A program made the translations under genes and the position numbers. The notes beneath the pieces are model-generated. The model worked only from the letters and a program-made list of their open reading frames with translations. It was not told where the DNA came from and searched no databases. A stretch of DNA of 64,000 nucleotides from Chloranthus sessilifolius (lineage: Eukaryota > Streptophyta > Magnoliopsida > Chloranthales > Chloranthaceae). Numbering within the stretch: position 1 is the first letter of the stretch; each line of letters begins with the position of its first letter. Below are positions 19,626 through 30,316 of the stretch, in pieces. The stretch is from the NCBI GenBank assembly GCA_021018995.1, contig CM037587.1:15749366-15813365 (forward strand), given 5' to 3'.

Positions 19626-20095
19626 CCCTCCTTTCTTTATAAATACAGATCCCTCCCTTGGATTATAGGCTTGAAAAAATTTTAAAAGAGAGAAAAGGTT
19701 TTATTTATTCCTCTCCTCCCTTTTTAGCATTTGTCCATTAAAATTCTAGCACCCCAGTTCATCTTAAAAACCCCATTCTCCATCATCCAATCCTTAGCTT
19801 TAGTAAGAGCGAGCTTTTAGCCTACCTCTCCTACCTTCTAGCTATCAAGCCTTAGAAGCTAAAACCCATCCATCAACCGTTTGCTCTCGGAAGCTCACCG
19901 GTGTCGCTCTCGCACGAAGGTCCACAGTGCTACAAGGGCCCGAGAGCTCTGGCTCTCCCCTCTATTCCTCTACCTTCTTTTGCTTTTCCTCTATCCTAGA
20001 ATTGAGCCGTTACGCTGCCCAAATTTCAGCAAGCAGGAAGGGCTCAATAGGATCGGTGTTCCTTCGGGCAAGGGAAAGTGCCACTCATTTTGTTT

Positions 20096-20097
<2 letters not shown>
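19626..20097 (+). mobile_element. Second Tat LTR, right part
   Basis: Continues the LTR broken at 15633: ctttctttataaat (TATA) near 19636, then the CT-rich leader and the words tccacagtgctacaagggc and gagctctggctctcccctct. These align with 14515-14950 of the 3' LTR. It ends at a TA microsatellite (20098-20136). Confidence 0.75.

Positions 20098-20136
<39 letters not shown>
20098..20136. repeat. (TA)n microsatellite
   Basis: About 18 TA units at the junction between the Tat LTR remnant and the chromovirus pol fragment. Confidence 0.9.
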
Positions 20137-20218
20137 AACCAGCCACACATAGACCCGGCCATAGTAGTGACCGCTTACAAGCCATACTTGGATCTGTTTG
20201 TGGTGGTTTTTGTAGATG
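20137..20218 (+). pseudogene. Chromovirus RT fragment, left of solo LTR E
   Basis: Reads TAYKPYLDLFVVVFVD, the strand leading to the catalytic aspartates of a Tekay/Del-like RT. It is interrupted at 20219 by solo LTR E and resumes at 21769 with [15 protein letters not shown]. Confidence 0.75.
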
Positions 20219-21768
20219 TGATCAGTGTTGAAATATGATCATATTTCACACCCTAATATAGACACTTGGTTATCCGATGAAATCAATCTGATAATTTTTT
20301 CATAGTTTTGTTGGTTTCAGGTATTTTCGATCATTGGATCTTTCAGAAGCATAAAAGAACATACATAAGGACAACGTGGGAACATTTAACCAGGGAGCCA
20401 TCAGGAGTACAGAAACTCGTGAAGAATCGATTGATCTATCCTTGGATCGATTGATTGATGCTAAAAAAGACATAATTCTACAAAAATACCCAATCCCAAT
20501 TCAATCGATCGAGGCCTTAAATTCGATCAATCGACTGAGAAACATTTTAATGCATAAGAAGAACCTGGTCCAAATTGATCGATCGAGTATTTGAATTTGA
20601 TCGATCGATTATAAGAGACTTTATATGCTCAAATTTTATTTTAAAATCGAATCGATTTTAAGTAATTTTTTATCGCGAAATTCTTATTATAAAATGGATC
20701 GATCGATTGATAATTTGAATTCGATCGATTGATCTTAAAATGGAATCATTTGGTGTCAAGGCCTATATAAACATAAGGATGTTCAAGGCCAGTCATCTCT
20801 TGTTTTTTCTCTTGTTTTTACATTTTCTTTAGTTAGGGTTTTATCTTTTTGGCCTTGTAACCTTGAATTTTTAGGTTTTAATCTCTTTCCCTAGCCATTT
20901 AGATCTTCTATAGGCTGAATTTCATCCATTTTTTGTAAATTTTCCTTATTTTTAATCATTGTAAGATTCTAAATCTTGTCCAAAAAAATTCAAACATTTG
21001 ATTAATCGAAGAACTATGTTGATTGCTCTGTATTTGTACATTGCGTGTGGATCGAAGATGAGTGGCTAAATCACTCATTCAAGGAGGAAGTGAACCCCAG
21101 ATAAGTAAATGATCTCCCCATAATTATTTCAATTTTTATTGGAATCTTGAATCATAGGGCTATGTTGTTATCATTAAATATTAGTTTCTCGTTGAAATCC
21201 ATCTACACTCATGAATCTTGTAGATCTGTGAGCGTAGAAGGATTATCCAAAAACCTAGATCAATCTTGTAGATTGATCTAGGATGCCCTATGATTGGTTA
21301 ACATGTTATGATCATCTATTCATGATCCATTATGCTTTGCGCATGATTCATGTGATCCTTGAATGCATCATTGTAGTTTAGATAATGTATGCGTGAATTT
21401 GTGATCATATTAATTTCAATTTATTTTGCTTGTAGTAAAATAAGGGTAGAAGATTGCTAGTTATTTTTTATCTAATTAAGGGAAGGGAGTTTATGAATCT
21501 AGGGCTAGAGGAATAACTAGCAAAAACTCCCTTCCCTATCTTTGGCAAAAATTGAAATAATTATGGGGAGATCATTGTTAAGATCTTAGTAGTTGGTTTG
21601 AGTAGTTGTTTAATTATTATCACAAAAACTCCCTGTCTTTTGCAAAAATCTAGGCTCAATGCTTTTTAGATCAATTTAATCACGCGCTTCCCTATGGATT
21701 CGACACCCTTGTACTCGCCTAAGTTCATCGAACTTGTGCACTTGCAAGGTTTTGATTTTAAATGATCA
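20219..21768 (+). mobile_element. Solo LTR E, inserted in the RT active-site box
   Basis: Starts TGATCAGTGTTG and ends AAATGATCA. It is flanked by AGATG (20214-20218) and TGATG (21769-21773), a 5-bp target duplication with one change. Removing 1550 bases restores the RT reading across the site. TATATAAAC lies at 20764. Upstream of it (20430-20740) is a cluster of TCGATCGA words. No internal region or second copy is present, hence a solo LTR. Family not recognised. Confidence 0.75.
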
Positions 21769-23085
21769 TGATGACATCTTGATCTATTCCAAATCCGAAG
21801 AACACATCGAGCACTTGAGGATATCCTTGCAAACCCTCTTGGACTACCAGTTGTACGCTAAAACAAGTAAATGTGAATTCTAGATTCATGAGGTGGAATT
21901 CCTGAGCCACAGGATTTCTAAGGCAGGGATTACTGTTGATCCTGCTAAAATTGAAGCCATTGTATATTGGGTGAGTCCCAAGATTGTTACTGAAGTACGG
22001 AGTTTCTTAAGCATAGCAGGTTACTATAGAAGGTTCGTGGAAGGCTTCTCAAAGATCTCTAGACCTCTTACTAGACTGACCAAGAAGAAAGCAAAATTTG
22101 ATTGGAGCGAAGAGTGCAAGAAGCGCTTTCTCGAATTGAAGAAAAGGTTAACTACTGCACCGATACTAGTGACACCTTTTGGTAGTGGTGGCTTTGTTGT
22201 TAATACCAGTGTTTCGTATAAAGGATTAAACGGTGTCATTATGTAGAATGAGAGTTGTGGCTTATAGATTCAGGCAGCTAAAGGATCACAAAAAGAATTA
22301 CCCTACGCACGATCTAGAGCTGGCAGCCACTATTTTTGCATTGAAGATCTGGAGACACTACCTTTATGGGAAGAAATTCATCATCTCCACAAATCATCAA
22401 AGTCTAAAATACCTTTATGGAATTCCTAATCGATTATGATTGTGAAATCAAATACCATCCGGGAAAGGCTAATGTAGTTGTTGATGCTCTCAGCAGATTT
22501 ATTCCAAAGCAGGTTATTCGACTAAGGGCATTGCTTTCGCATATTATTGTCACCTCCTCATTACTCGATTGAATCAAGGAACTACAGTTTAATGATCCCA
22601 ACCTTTTGAAACTGAAGGATGGTGGAAGGTCAAAAATAACTATGAGAGATGATGAGATGATTTTATTCTAGAGAGGCTACTGTGTACTTGATAATTTAGA
22701 ATTGAAAGGAGAGATCTTGGACGAAGCCTATAAGTTTAAATTCTCTATTCACCCTGAAAATAACAAGATGTATAAAGGGTAGAGGAAAATTTATTGGTGA
22801 AATGACATGAGGAAAGATCGCTGACTATGTGGGAGGATGTCTCACATGCTAGCAAGTTAAAGTTGAACACTAGAAACCACCTGGTTTACTTCAACCGCTA
22901 CCGATTCTAGGATGGAAATGGGAAAGTATCGGCATGGATTTCATCACTAGTTTGCTAAGGACATTGAAGAAGAACGATGCTATTTGTATCGTGGTTGATA
23001 GATTAACTAAATCGGCTCATTTTATTCCATATCACACGTTAGGTTCAATCAAAACTCACCATTCTTGCTTTAACAGATTGTTTCA
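21769..23085 (+). pseudogene. Tekay/Del-like chromovirus RT, RNase H and integrase fragment
   Basis: RT end: [20 protein letters not shown], then [36 protein letters not shown] and [14 protein letters not shown] (21769-22130). RNase H follows with a frameshift near 22243: [34 protein letters not shown] and [17 protein letters not shown] (22250-22500). The integrase zinc region is badly decayed (22560-22900); the core begins GMDFITSL, VVDRLTKSAHFIPY (22930-23030) and stops at about 23085. I place it in Tekay/Del by the [13 protein letters not shown] block. Stops and frameshifts throughout. Confidence 0.85.
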
Positions 23086-23754
23086 AAATATATATGTGCT
23101 TCAACAGAGGAATAAAAAGCGAGAAATCAAAAGAGATAGAAAATAAGAAGCATAATCGAGTGAGAGCAATATGACGAGTGAACAAGTCAATGAGCCCAGG
23201 GAAGTATAAGCAAAGTGTGAGGACATTCCTGGTGATCTTATCAAAAAAGTATAAGCAAACTGCGAGGGAATCCCTAGTGTCTTTACACTACTAGATATTG
23301 TCATACGGTGGTGGGACGACAAACTCCTGTTAACCATAGAATGTGAGACTTTGATTGTACTGAAACATAATGGAGAGCTCCACTATGGCACCCCATTCTA
23401 CCCGAGGAAAAGTTTGATGCCTATCCCTTTTAAAAGTTGTCGAGTATGAAGCTGTCCCTACATTATTTTTAGACGATAAGTCAGGACTCTCCTAAGATAT
23501 TCTCATAAATAAAATTGAAAACTCGTGAATGATGACTGATGCAATCACCTATAACCTACCGCTCACCTCATGCCTGTCAGAACTACGGGATCTGATGGCC
23601 ACGGACAAAAGTAAAACCCGGTACACGACTGATATAACCAAATGCCCCCTTTTAAAATGACAAATTCATTTTTTTTAAAGCAAACATTACTGAAAAACTT
23701 TTCATTTTATTTAAATTAATATGCAAGGCATCACTACTTATATAGGCACCCTAG
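23086..23754. other. Unassigned junction sequence
   Basis: About 670 bases between two chromovirus pieces in opposite orientation. It contains two similar segments around ggaagtataagcaaa/aaagtataagcaaac (23201-23250). The right part may be the decayed protease side of the antisense element, but no motif is clear. Confidence 0.4.
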
Positions 23755-24750
23755 ATGTCATCGTCGGAAGCTCTTGCGTCAGCGTTAGATAGGGTATACA
23801 TCTGCCCATTAGCCATAATTGTCGCCGGAGACATAGTCCTCAATCTAGACGACTTCCTAGGCATTTTACACTCAACTGGTTTATGCCGTGGCTGCCCAAA
23901 ATTGAAACACGCACCCAATCCTCTCAAGCAGGCACCATAATGATTCTTGTCCCATGTGGTGCAAATCGAAATAGTCTTTGTAGTCGACGCCATTGCTGAG
24001 GGAATGTCGGTCTTGAGTGGTCCTACTGTCCAATCTCATGTTCGATTGTGAAAACACTCTCTCTGCAGCTACATTGAAAATTTCTAGCCCATCTTTGACC
24101 AACATTAACAGTCAAAGGAGTCACCTTCAGTTCTCTCTCGATGGTGTAACACCTATCAATCAAGTCCTTGTATGAATCGCTTCGGTGTTCAACTACCAAT
24201 TTCCTGATCTGGGGCCTCAAACCTCCCGAGTGGAAAGTTCTCATCAGAAACTAGGGTCTGTGCGAACTGACTCAATTTCGTAAAGAGCTTGACGTAAGCA
24301 TCTACGGTCATCTCTCCCTACTGAAGGTTCAAGAAATCATCAAACTTTGCTTCCTGAACGCTTTGAAGGTAGTACTTATCGTAAAGCCCCTTCACGAATT
24401 CGTCTCAATCCCAAACATTTCCGGGCTCTTCGACACACGTCGCCTCTTTCAATTGTCTCCACCAATTCTCGACATCCCCTTCCAATATGTAGGTTGCCAA
24501 TCTCACCTTCGTCGTCTCGTTACATTCCATTAGATCGAAGATCTTCTCCATCTATTGCACCCATTTCATAGCCTCAACTCTATTCCCCATCCCATTGAAG
24601 TGATGCGGTCAACTCTTCCTGAATTCATCCAATTTTGACCTAAGAGTAGGGGTACGATGAGAATTTAGAGCTCTGGTTACATTGATGGCATTCACAAGCG
24701 CCTCGGTCAACACATCAATGTGTTTGTTCGTCATCTACAACAAATCAACA
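23755..24750 (-). pseudogene. Antisense chromovirus gag with decayed zinc knuckle
   Basis: On the minus strand: MEKIFDLMECNETTKVRLAT, LEGDVENWWRQLKEA, DEFVKGLYDKYYLQSVQEAK and MTVDAYVKLF (24560-24290), the retrotransposon gag core. Then RELKVTPLT and CFNFGQPRHKPVECK (about 23900), a CCHC knuckle in which the second Cys has become Phe. Ends SNADARASDDDI near 23755. Several stops. It lies directly downstream of the PBS (24803-24814) and LTR F, so it belongs to that element. Nucleocapsid role inferred from family. Confidence 0.85.
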
Positions 24751-24802
24751 ACTTACATTAGATTCTAGCTCTACATATTCCCGACGTAAGAATCAACCTT
24801 AG

Positions 24803-24814
24803 GCTTTGATACCA
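24803..24814 (-). other. Primer-binding site of element F
   Basis: TGGTATCAAAGC on the minus strand, two bases after the LTR end. It differs by one base from TGGTATCAGAGC, the complement of initiator tRNA-Met used by many plant gypsy elements. Confidence 0.85.
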
Positions 24815-25436
24815 ACTGTAGCGAACCGAATCTCACAACCTTTTTTTGTAAGATCATAGGCCGTACCTTCGTATATCATGAACCTCAAAAAAATTTATAA
24901 GGCATCAAGAGCACCTTAAACAGCGGAAAGAAAGATTCGATAAGCATAAATGAATCGAATAACCATGACAATTTCTTATTCCAATTATAAATCCAACATA
25001 ATAAAAAGCTTAAAATGTTCTTGATAAACTACTAGCTAATCATTGTCTCGTCCATTTGAAAACAATAAATATTAAGAGAAAATAAATAGTTAGTCTATGA
25101 AACCTTTATCGTCATCCATTTCAGGTTTTTGAATACCACATGCGGTCTCATCACCATAGGCCCATACAATATCTTCAGTTATACCTATCTCATATGTCCA
25201 CCCACATCAACAAGGGGTGTAAGTTTATACTTGTATGAACTAGACATACAATCCATTAAAGCATAAGATATCAATCATCGTAATGTAAATATTTCTATAA
25301 TTAATAAGGGTGTTCTTGTGACATGCATAATTTCAATAAGCTGAAAGAAACTGAACATAACATGGATATCAATGTCGCATGAGTTTATGTTTTCCTTTAA
25401 GTTTCTTAATTACCCGCCCCTTTCAAGGCGTTGATC

Positions 25437-25755
25437 TTTAGACGCTGTCCCTCTCAAGAATTTGGGTCTAATAAGTCCTTATTCTTATTTAGTTAGACTT
25501 CGTCCCTCTCAAGACATTGGGTCTAATCATTTTTATTCTTCTTTAGTTAGACTTCATCCCTCTCAAGACATTGGGTCTATTGCTTCTTATTCTTATTTAG
25601 TTAGACTTTGTCCCTCTTATGACCCTCATGACGTTGGGTCTAATGCTTCTTATTATTATTTAGTTAGACTCTGTTCCTTTCAAGACATTGGGTCTAATGA
25701 TTCTTATTATTCAATGTTCATTAGACTTCGTCCCTATCAAGACGTTTGGTCTAAT
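25437..25755. repeat. Minisatellite of about 54 bp, six units, in LTR F
   Basis: Units begin TTAGACTTCGTCCCTCTCAA and continue with GACATTGGGTCTAA and a T/A-rich tail. Each unit carries TTAGAC and GTCTAA as inverted ends about 22 bases apart, so every unit can form a small hairpin. One unit has an extra 9 bases. A 129-codon open frame here is only the translated repeat. Confidence 0.85.
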
Positions 25756-25924
25756 CAAACACAATCATGGCTTAATGTTTCATCATATTCATACATCTTA
25801 ATCATGCTATCTGTGAACCATTATAAACATTTGAAGTGCATGTGCATATAATCATAGAGCATAATCCTGAACATTTAATCAAACAATTGTAAAAAGAACA
25901 AAATATGGAACTCGTCTGCCAAGT

Positions 25925-26315
25925 CGATCGATCGATTTCCAGAATTGATCGAACGATTCCAACTCGAGTGCAGACCATAAAATATTGTCCAAAAATTGAT
26001 TGATCAATTTCCAAACTCGATTGATTGATTTTGATCAATGAGCATATCATTAATTATCGTTTAAAATTGATCTATCGATTACCAAACTCGATCGATCGAC
26101 TTAGATGCATGAGCATACTGTGATTTATTATTCAGAAATTGATCGATCGATCTTCAAACTCGATCGATCGATTCCGACCAGAGGGCATACCATGAATTAT
26201 CTTCCAAAATCGATCAATCGATTTCCAAACTTGATCGATCGATTTAAACTTGTGAGCATGTCATTATTATCGTCCAGAATCGATCGATCGATATCTAAAC
26301 TCGATCGCTCGATTT
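25925..26315. repeat. Cluster of TCGATCGA palindromes in LTR F
   Basis: Seven pairs of sites in 390 bases, arranged as attgatcgatcgatt, then 5-10 bases, then actcgatcgatcgatt, repeated every 60-70 bases with unlike spacers. Changes are mostly TCGA to TTGA or TCAA. Confidence 0.8.
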
Positions 26316-26940
26316 AGACCAGTGAGGACTCCTTAAAGTGCCTCAAATTGAGTGATGAGATTTTAACCCGATCTCTTTTTAGCCAAAAACATCAACATCA
26401 AATGCATCAATCATAGCATGCATCACATCTAATCATTTCATTCGTTATTTATGCAATAAAAGCATTTAACCAACATAAAACTCATGTTTAAAATCGATAT
26501 TTTAAGTTTCAAGGAAAAACATGATTTCTCCATACCAAGATCGATCGTATCTCCGTTATTTGATCGATTTCTCACTATGACGAAGGTTCTTGTAGGAGGC
26601 AAAGGCCACTTAGATAGATGCAAATGTCTCATCGATCTTTCAAAAAGAAAAGTTCTGGAAAAGGAGGATCTAAAATCTCATCTCTAAGGTCTCTAGGGTT
26701 TTCTTACGGGAAGCACCTCTATTCTTAAGAAGAGCTCTCGATGAGATTATAATTTAGGGTTTTCCCTGTACCACCTATTTAACTTATTAGAGAAACATCC
26801 AATGTTATGCTAACACACCAAAGAAGGATGTGTAGGTATTTTCTTTAAGGTTCAAAATAAAGGTTTAAAACCTACATACGAAGGTTCGATTCTCTGACCT
26901 CTGGTCTCTAACTCAAGCCTCTAACCAAAAGGTTGTCACA

Positions 26941-27189
26941 TAACTCTTGTCAAATAATGACAAAAATAAATAGAAGAGTTCTGAAAATCAAAACATGTAT
27001 TTTAATTAAAACGTTTTGAAAAATCAAGACATACTGTGTATACGCTATTAAGCACATACAAATAATTTAGGTGTATCAAAGACATGAAATTAGAATCACT
27101 ACATTATTGATCCAAGGTGGATTGGACTTCTAGATGGAGATGACATTGTGTACAATCTATGGTAATGAGAGAGAGGAGAACTAAGACAT
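26941..27189. other. Spacer between LTR F and LTR A1
   Basis: No coding or repeat signal recognised. Its last five bases (GACAT, 27185-27189) would be the left target duplication of the element A chain. Confidence 0.45.
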
Positions 27190-29480
27190 TGTTACTCTCC
27201 GAAAAGTGCCACTTTACACCTCCTAACTTGACCTTTGATGGACCTTTGAGCTGGTTAATAATGAGGTTTTAAGTGTATTTTTGTAGTTGACAAGAAGTTA
27301 TAGGTTAGTGCTGCAATCCATCCTTTTAATGCCAAGAAGAAGGAATTTTTAGTCAAGCTGTGGAGCTGATGGATTCACAATGAATGCTCCATGGTAGTTC
27401 ACACCATTGGGGCTGTTTAGCATGCCTCAGGGCCTTTGAGGTCCTGCTGAGAGAGAGAGGTGAAGCCCATGCTTAGTGGACTGATGCTACACTAAAACAA
27501 CTCAGCACATCATGAGTGTAGTTATGCAACGCCTTGAGAAGAACAACTCAAGCAAATCATCAACCTGCCAAAGCTTAGAGCCAAGCTACTATTGCTGCTG
27601 CATCAACAAACTCGAACAGTGGCTGAAAACATTAAGGATGTGAGCACTTTAGTGCTGATGCACCAAGTTGTAGAGCGTCAAATTCAGCATGCATAGCTCC
27701 CTTGAAGAACTCGAGCAGTCGGCTGAAGTGTCACTGTTGCCCTCAAGCAATTTATATTGCTGCAAACCAAGACTCTCGATCAACTGCACTTGCTGGAAAA
27801 TTAAGTACTCGAGCAACACATGGAGAGCCTCATATTTACCCACTCGAGTAGCTGTCTTGCTGAAGCCAATTAGGTTGTCGAGAAGTGCAAAGCAGGCCAC
27901 CTTCTCAAGCTGCAGACTTGGAGTTCTATTTGCACTCGAGTAGTTCACAGCTGCATACTCAATCCACCTCGAGCAGATGATTTATCCTGTTGAGCAGCAC
28001 TTAAAGGCTGTTGTAATCCACTCGAGCTGCTGCAACCTAAAGCTAAAAGTGAACTCGAGCTTTTCATAACCTTGAAGTTAATCCACTCGAGCAGTGGCTG
28101 ATGTCGACCACTTAAAGTGCCCCTTTATGCTGTCGAGCAGCTTATATACCATCTACTCGAGCAATTTATGCCCTTAAAATCCAACCACTTGAGCTATGTA
28201 TGCTGGAGAGTCAACCATTAAAGTTGTTGCATTAAACCTGTTGAGTGGAGGAGCAGCTACAATTAATCATGTCAAGCAGCTTCAGTGCTTAAACATTTCG
28301 AGCAACTGCTAGACAAATAATTTGAGCACAATGCTGAAGCTCCACACCCATTCGAGCAGTTCATCGCTACAGCATACTAAGATGTTGAGCAGCTGAAATG
28401 ACCTCTCGAGTAGATGCCATCAACCTATCGAGTTGCATTAATGCAGCAACCCATCCTATCGAGTAGTGTTGAAAGCACTCGAGTAGTTCACACAGTAAAA
28501 GCACACACTCGAGCAGCTAAAAGTAACCACTCGAGTTGTATTTTCTGAAACCAGTAGCAGTCGAGTGTTTCTGGGGGCCATCCTGTTGAGTTAAGCTACT
28601 GAAATAGGCTTCATTTGAACCTGTCAAGCTACTGAAGCATTCTGTCGAGCAGTTGCAGTGCTGAAATATGCAAAAAATCAACCTGTCGAGTAGCTTAAAT
28701 GTTGTTGAAGTAATGTGTCGAGCTGCTATCTAATCTACTCGAGCTGAAGTCCTGAAGCCCATCCAACCACTCGAGCCTCCAACTGCTCGAGAACCATTCG
28801 AGATTGATGCTCTGAAGCTCTATCCACTCGAGGCTTGTGTTCTAGCCATCCATTTCAGACTTCAGGGATATTTAGGGGATTCCACAGCACCTAGGGAACA
28901 CATACCAATGTGCTTAGCTGTCCCACACATTCTGAGGCATCACTTGGCCAAAAATAGGCCACGTCAGCAGGGCATAACTAACTTGATGATTCCTTTCTTC
29001 TGATTAGCCAAAGCTTTTCATGGCCTGATGGATTGTATAAATAGAACATAATATGTCTTGTAAAAGGATCCAAATTAGCTGGATCAGAGCCAGGATTAGC
29101 CAGAGCTCACTCTTAGGTTTTCTACTTTTAGATTAGGGTTTTATTCTCTTTTATTTTCTTCTTTCTCTTTCTTAGCTCAGCAGCAATGCTAGCTAAATCT
29201 GTGTAGCAGCTAAGTTTAATTTCATATCTATAATCGGGTTTTGTAATAACTCAGTGAGCAGTTTTGGGAGTTTGCATAAACTGCTGCCTTGAGGGCAGAT
29301 CATTGTAAGTCCTTTATATTCAATAAAATGCCATTTTTAGAGCTCATTAAATCTGTATTTTTCCTATTTTTTCCCATAGATCTATATGGATTTAATGCTC
29401 CAATGGGAGCATGTGCTTGTATCCATGCACACATGGTGGCAGCAGTGGGTTTATTATTCTGGTTTTGACCCCATGGCTGA
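27190..29480 (+). mobile_element. LTR A1 of Athila-like family A (3'-truncated)
   Basis: Starts TGTTACTCTCC. It aligns with LTR A2 (30317-33585) and A3 (49231-52513) up to gaccccatggct, then jumps to the element's 3' UTR at 29481. U3 carries about 17 exact CTCGAG sites plus many one-base variants between 27660 and 28850. TATAAATAG at 29036; AATAAA at about 29321. Frames in U3 (for example 27649-27948 and 27689-27943) come from the CTCGAG repeats. Confidence 0.85.
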
Positions 29481-30316
29481 AGTGGCCACTTCAGATCTTT
29501 AAAACCTATTGGAAGGTGAAGTTGTGCTGTAAGAAGTAGGTGAAGTCATGAATCACCTCCTCCCATTGCTGATTTCTCAATTTTGAATTCATTCTACCCC
29601 TTTTATTCTTTGTAAACCTCACCCATAAGCCACATTACATCCCATCAAAAAGGCCTTGTTGATTCAAAGTGAAATGAGCTATCATGTGGAGATGAAGAGA
29701 TGTCTAATCTATAGTGAAAAGTACTTGAGGATGTCAAGAACTTAGACGCAATGCCTATGCTCATGCTGACAGGTCTATTTGAGGTCTGTGACTGATTTTG
29801 AGTTGATGAGAATGTGAACACCCTTGAATTTTCATTGTGAGAGATAGCCCTGGTGAGGATTGGGTCTAAAATTTAACTTCATTAGGGTAGTATCTACATC
29901 TGATTTTTGAATTAATAGTGAACTTAGTGCTGACTTTTGCACATTGTAGTCTTGATATGAACTGAATGGTAGTGACGAAAACACACGCTGATTTTAGTTT
30001 TAAATTGTTTGCATTATTATTGTAATCTCCTCTGATTTTTAAAGAATAGGTGTGGAATGATGCTTTATTTATTAAAATATGTTTTGTCATTGGCTGCACT
30101 ATACTTAACTATTTTAATGGTGAAGTTTGTGGGTGTCTTCACTGAAAACCCTCAGGAGACTTCACTCCTCCACTAGGGATCACCTAGGGGTTTAAAAGAC
30201 TTGATGCAAAAGCTAAATGCATCCGTGCTCCCTACGAAAGTGGCATTTACTGTTTTGAATAATTATTTTAAATTTTTCCTTTGCTCGAGGAGTAGCAAAG
30301 AATAGGTTTGGGAGTG
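29481..30316 (+). mobile_element. Element A 3' UTR fragment with polypurine tract
   Basis: Homologous to 35727-36540 and to 46260-47086 in element B. It includes the conserved block at 30130-30250 (accctcaggagacttca, ctagggatcacctagggg, gctaaatgcatccgtgct) and ends in the purine tract TAGGTTTGGGAGTG before LTR A2. Non-coding. Confidence 0.8.

Larger units (their letters stand above)
24817..26940 (-). mobile_element. LTR F of antisense chromovirus
   Basis: On the minus strand it starts TGTGACAACC (26940) and ends GCTACA (24817) before the PBS; 2124 bases. It holds a six-unit minisatellite (25437-25755) and a TCGATCGA cluster (25925-26315). Only one LTR is present. Confidence 0.8.

Noticed and set aside
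25437..25851. 129-codon repeat protein
   Set aside because: Direct translation of the 54-bp minisatellite in LTR F. Coding would run antisense to the element, with no start context.
27649..28000. Overlapping Ser/Cys/Leu-rich frames in LTR A (also at 30756-31176, 49881-50093, 50399-50803)
   Set aside because: They recur in every LTR A copy because of the CTCGAG words, differ in start and end, and match no family.
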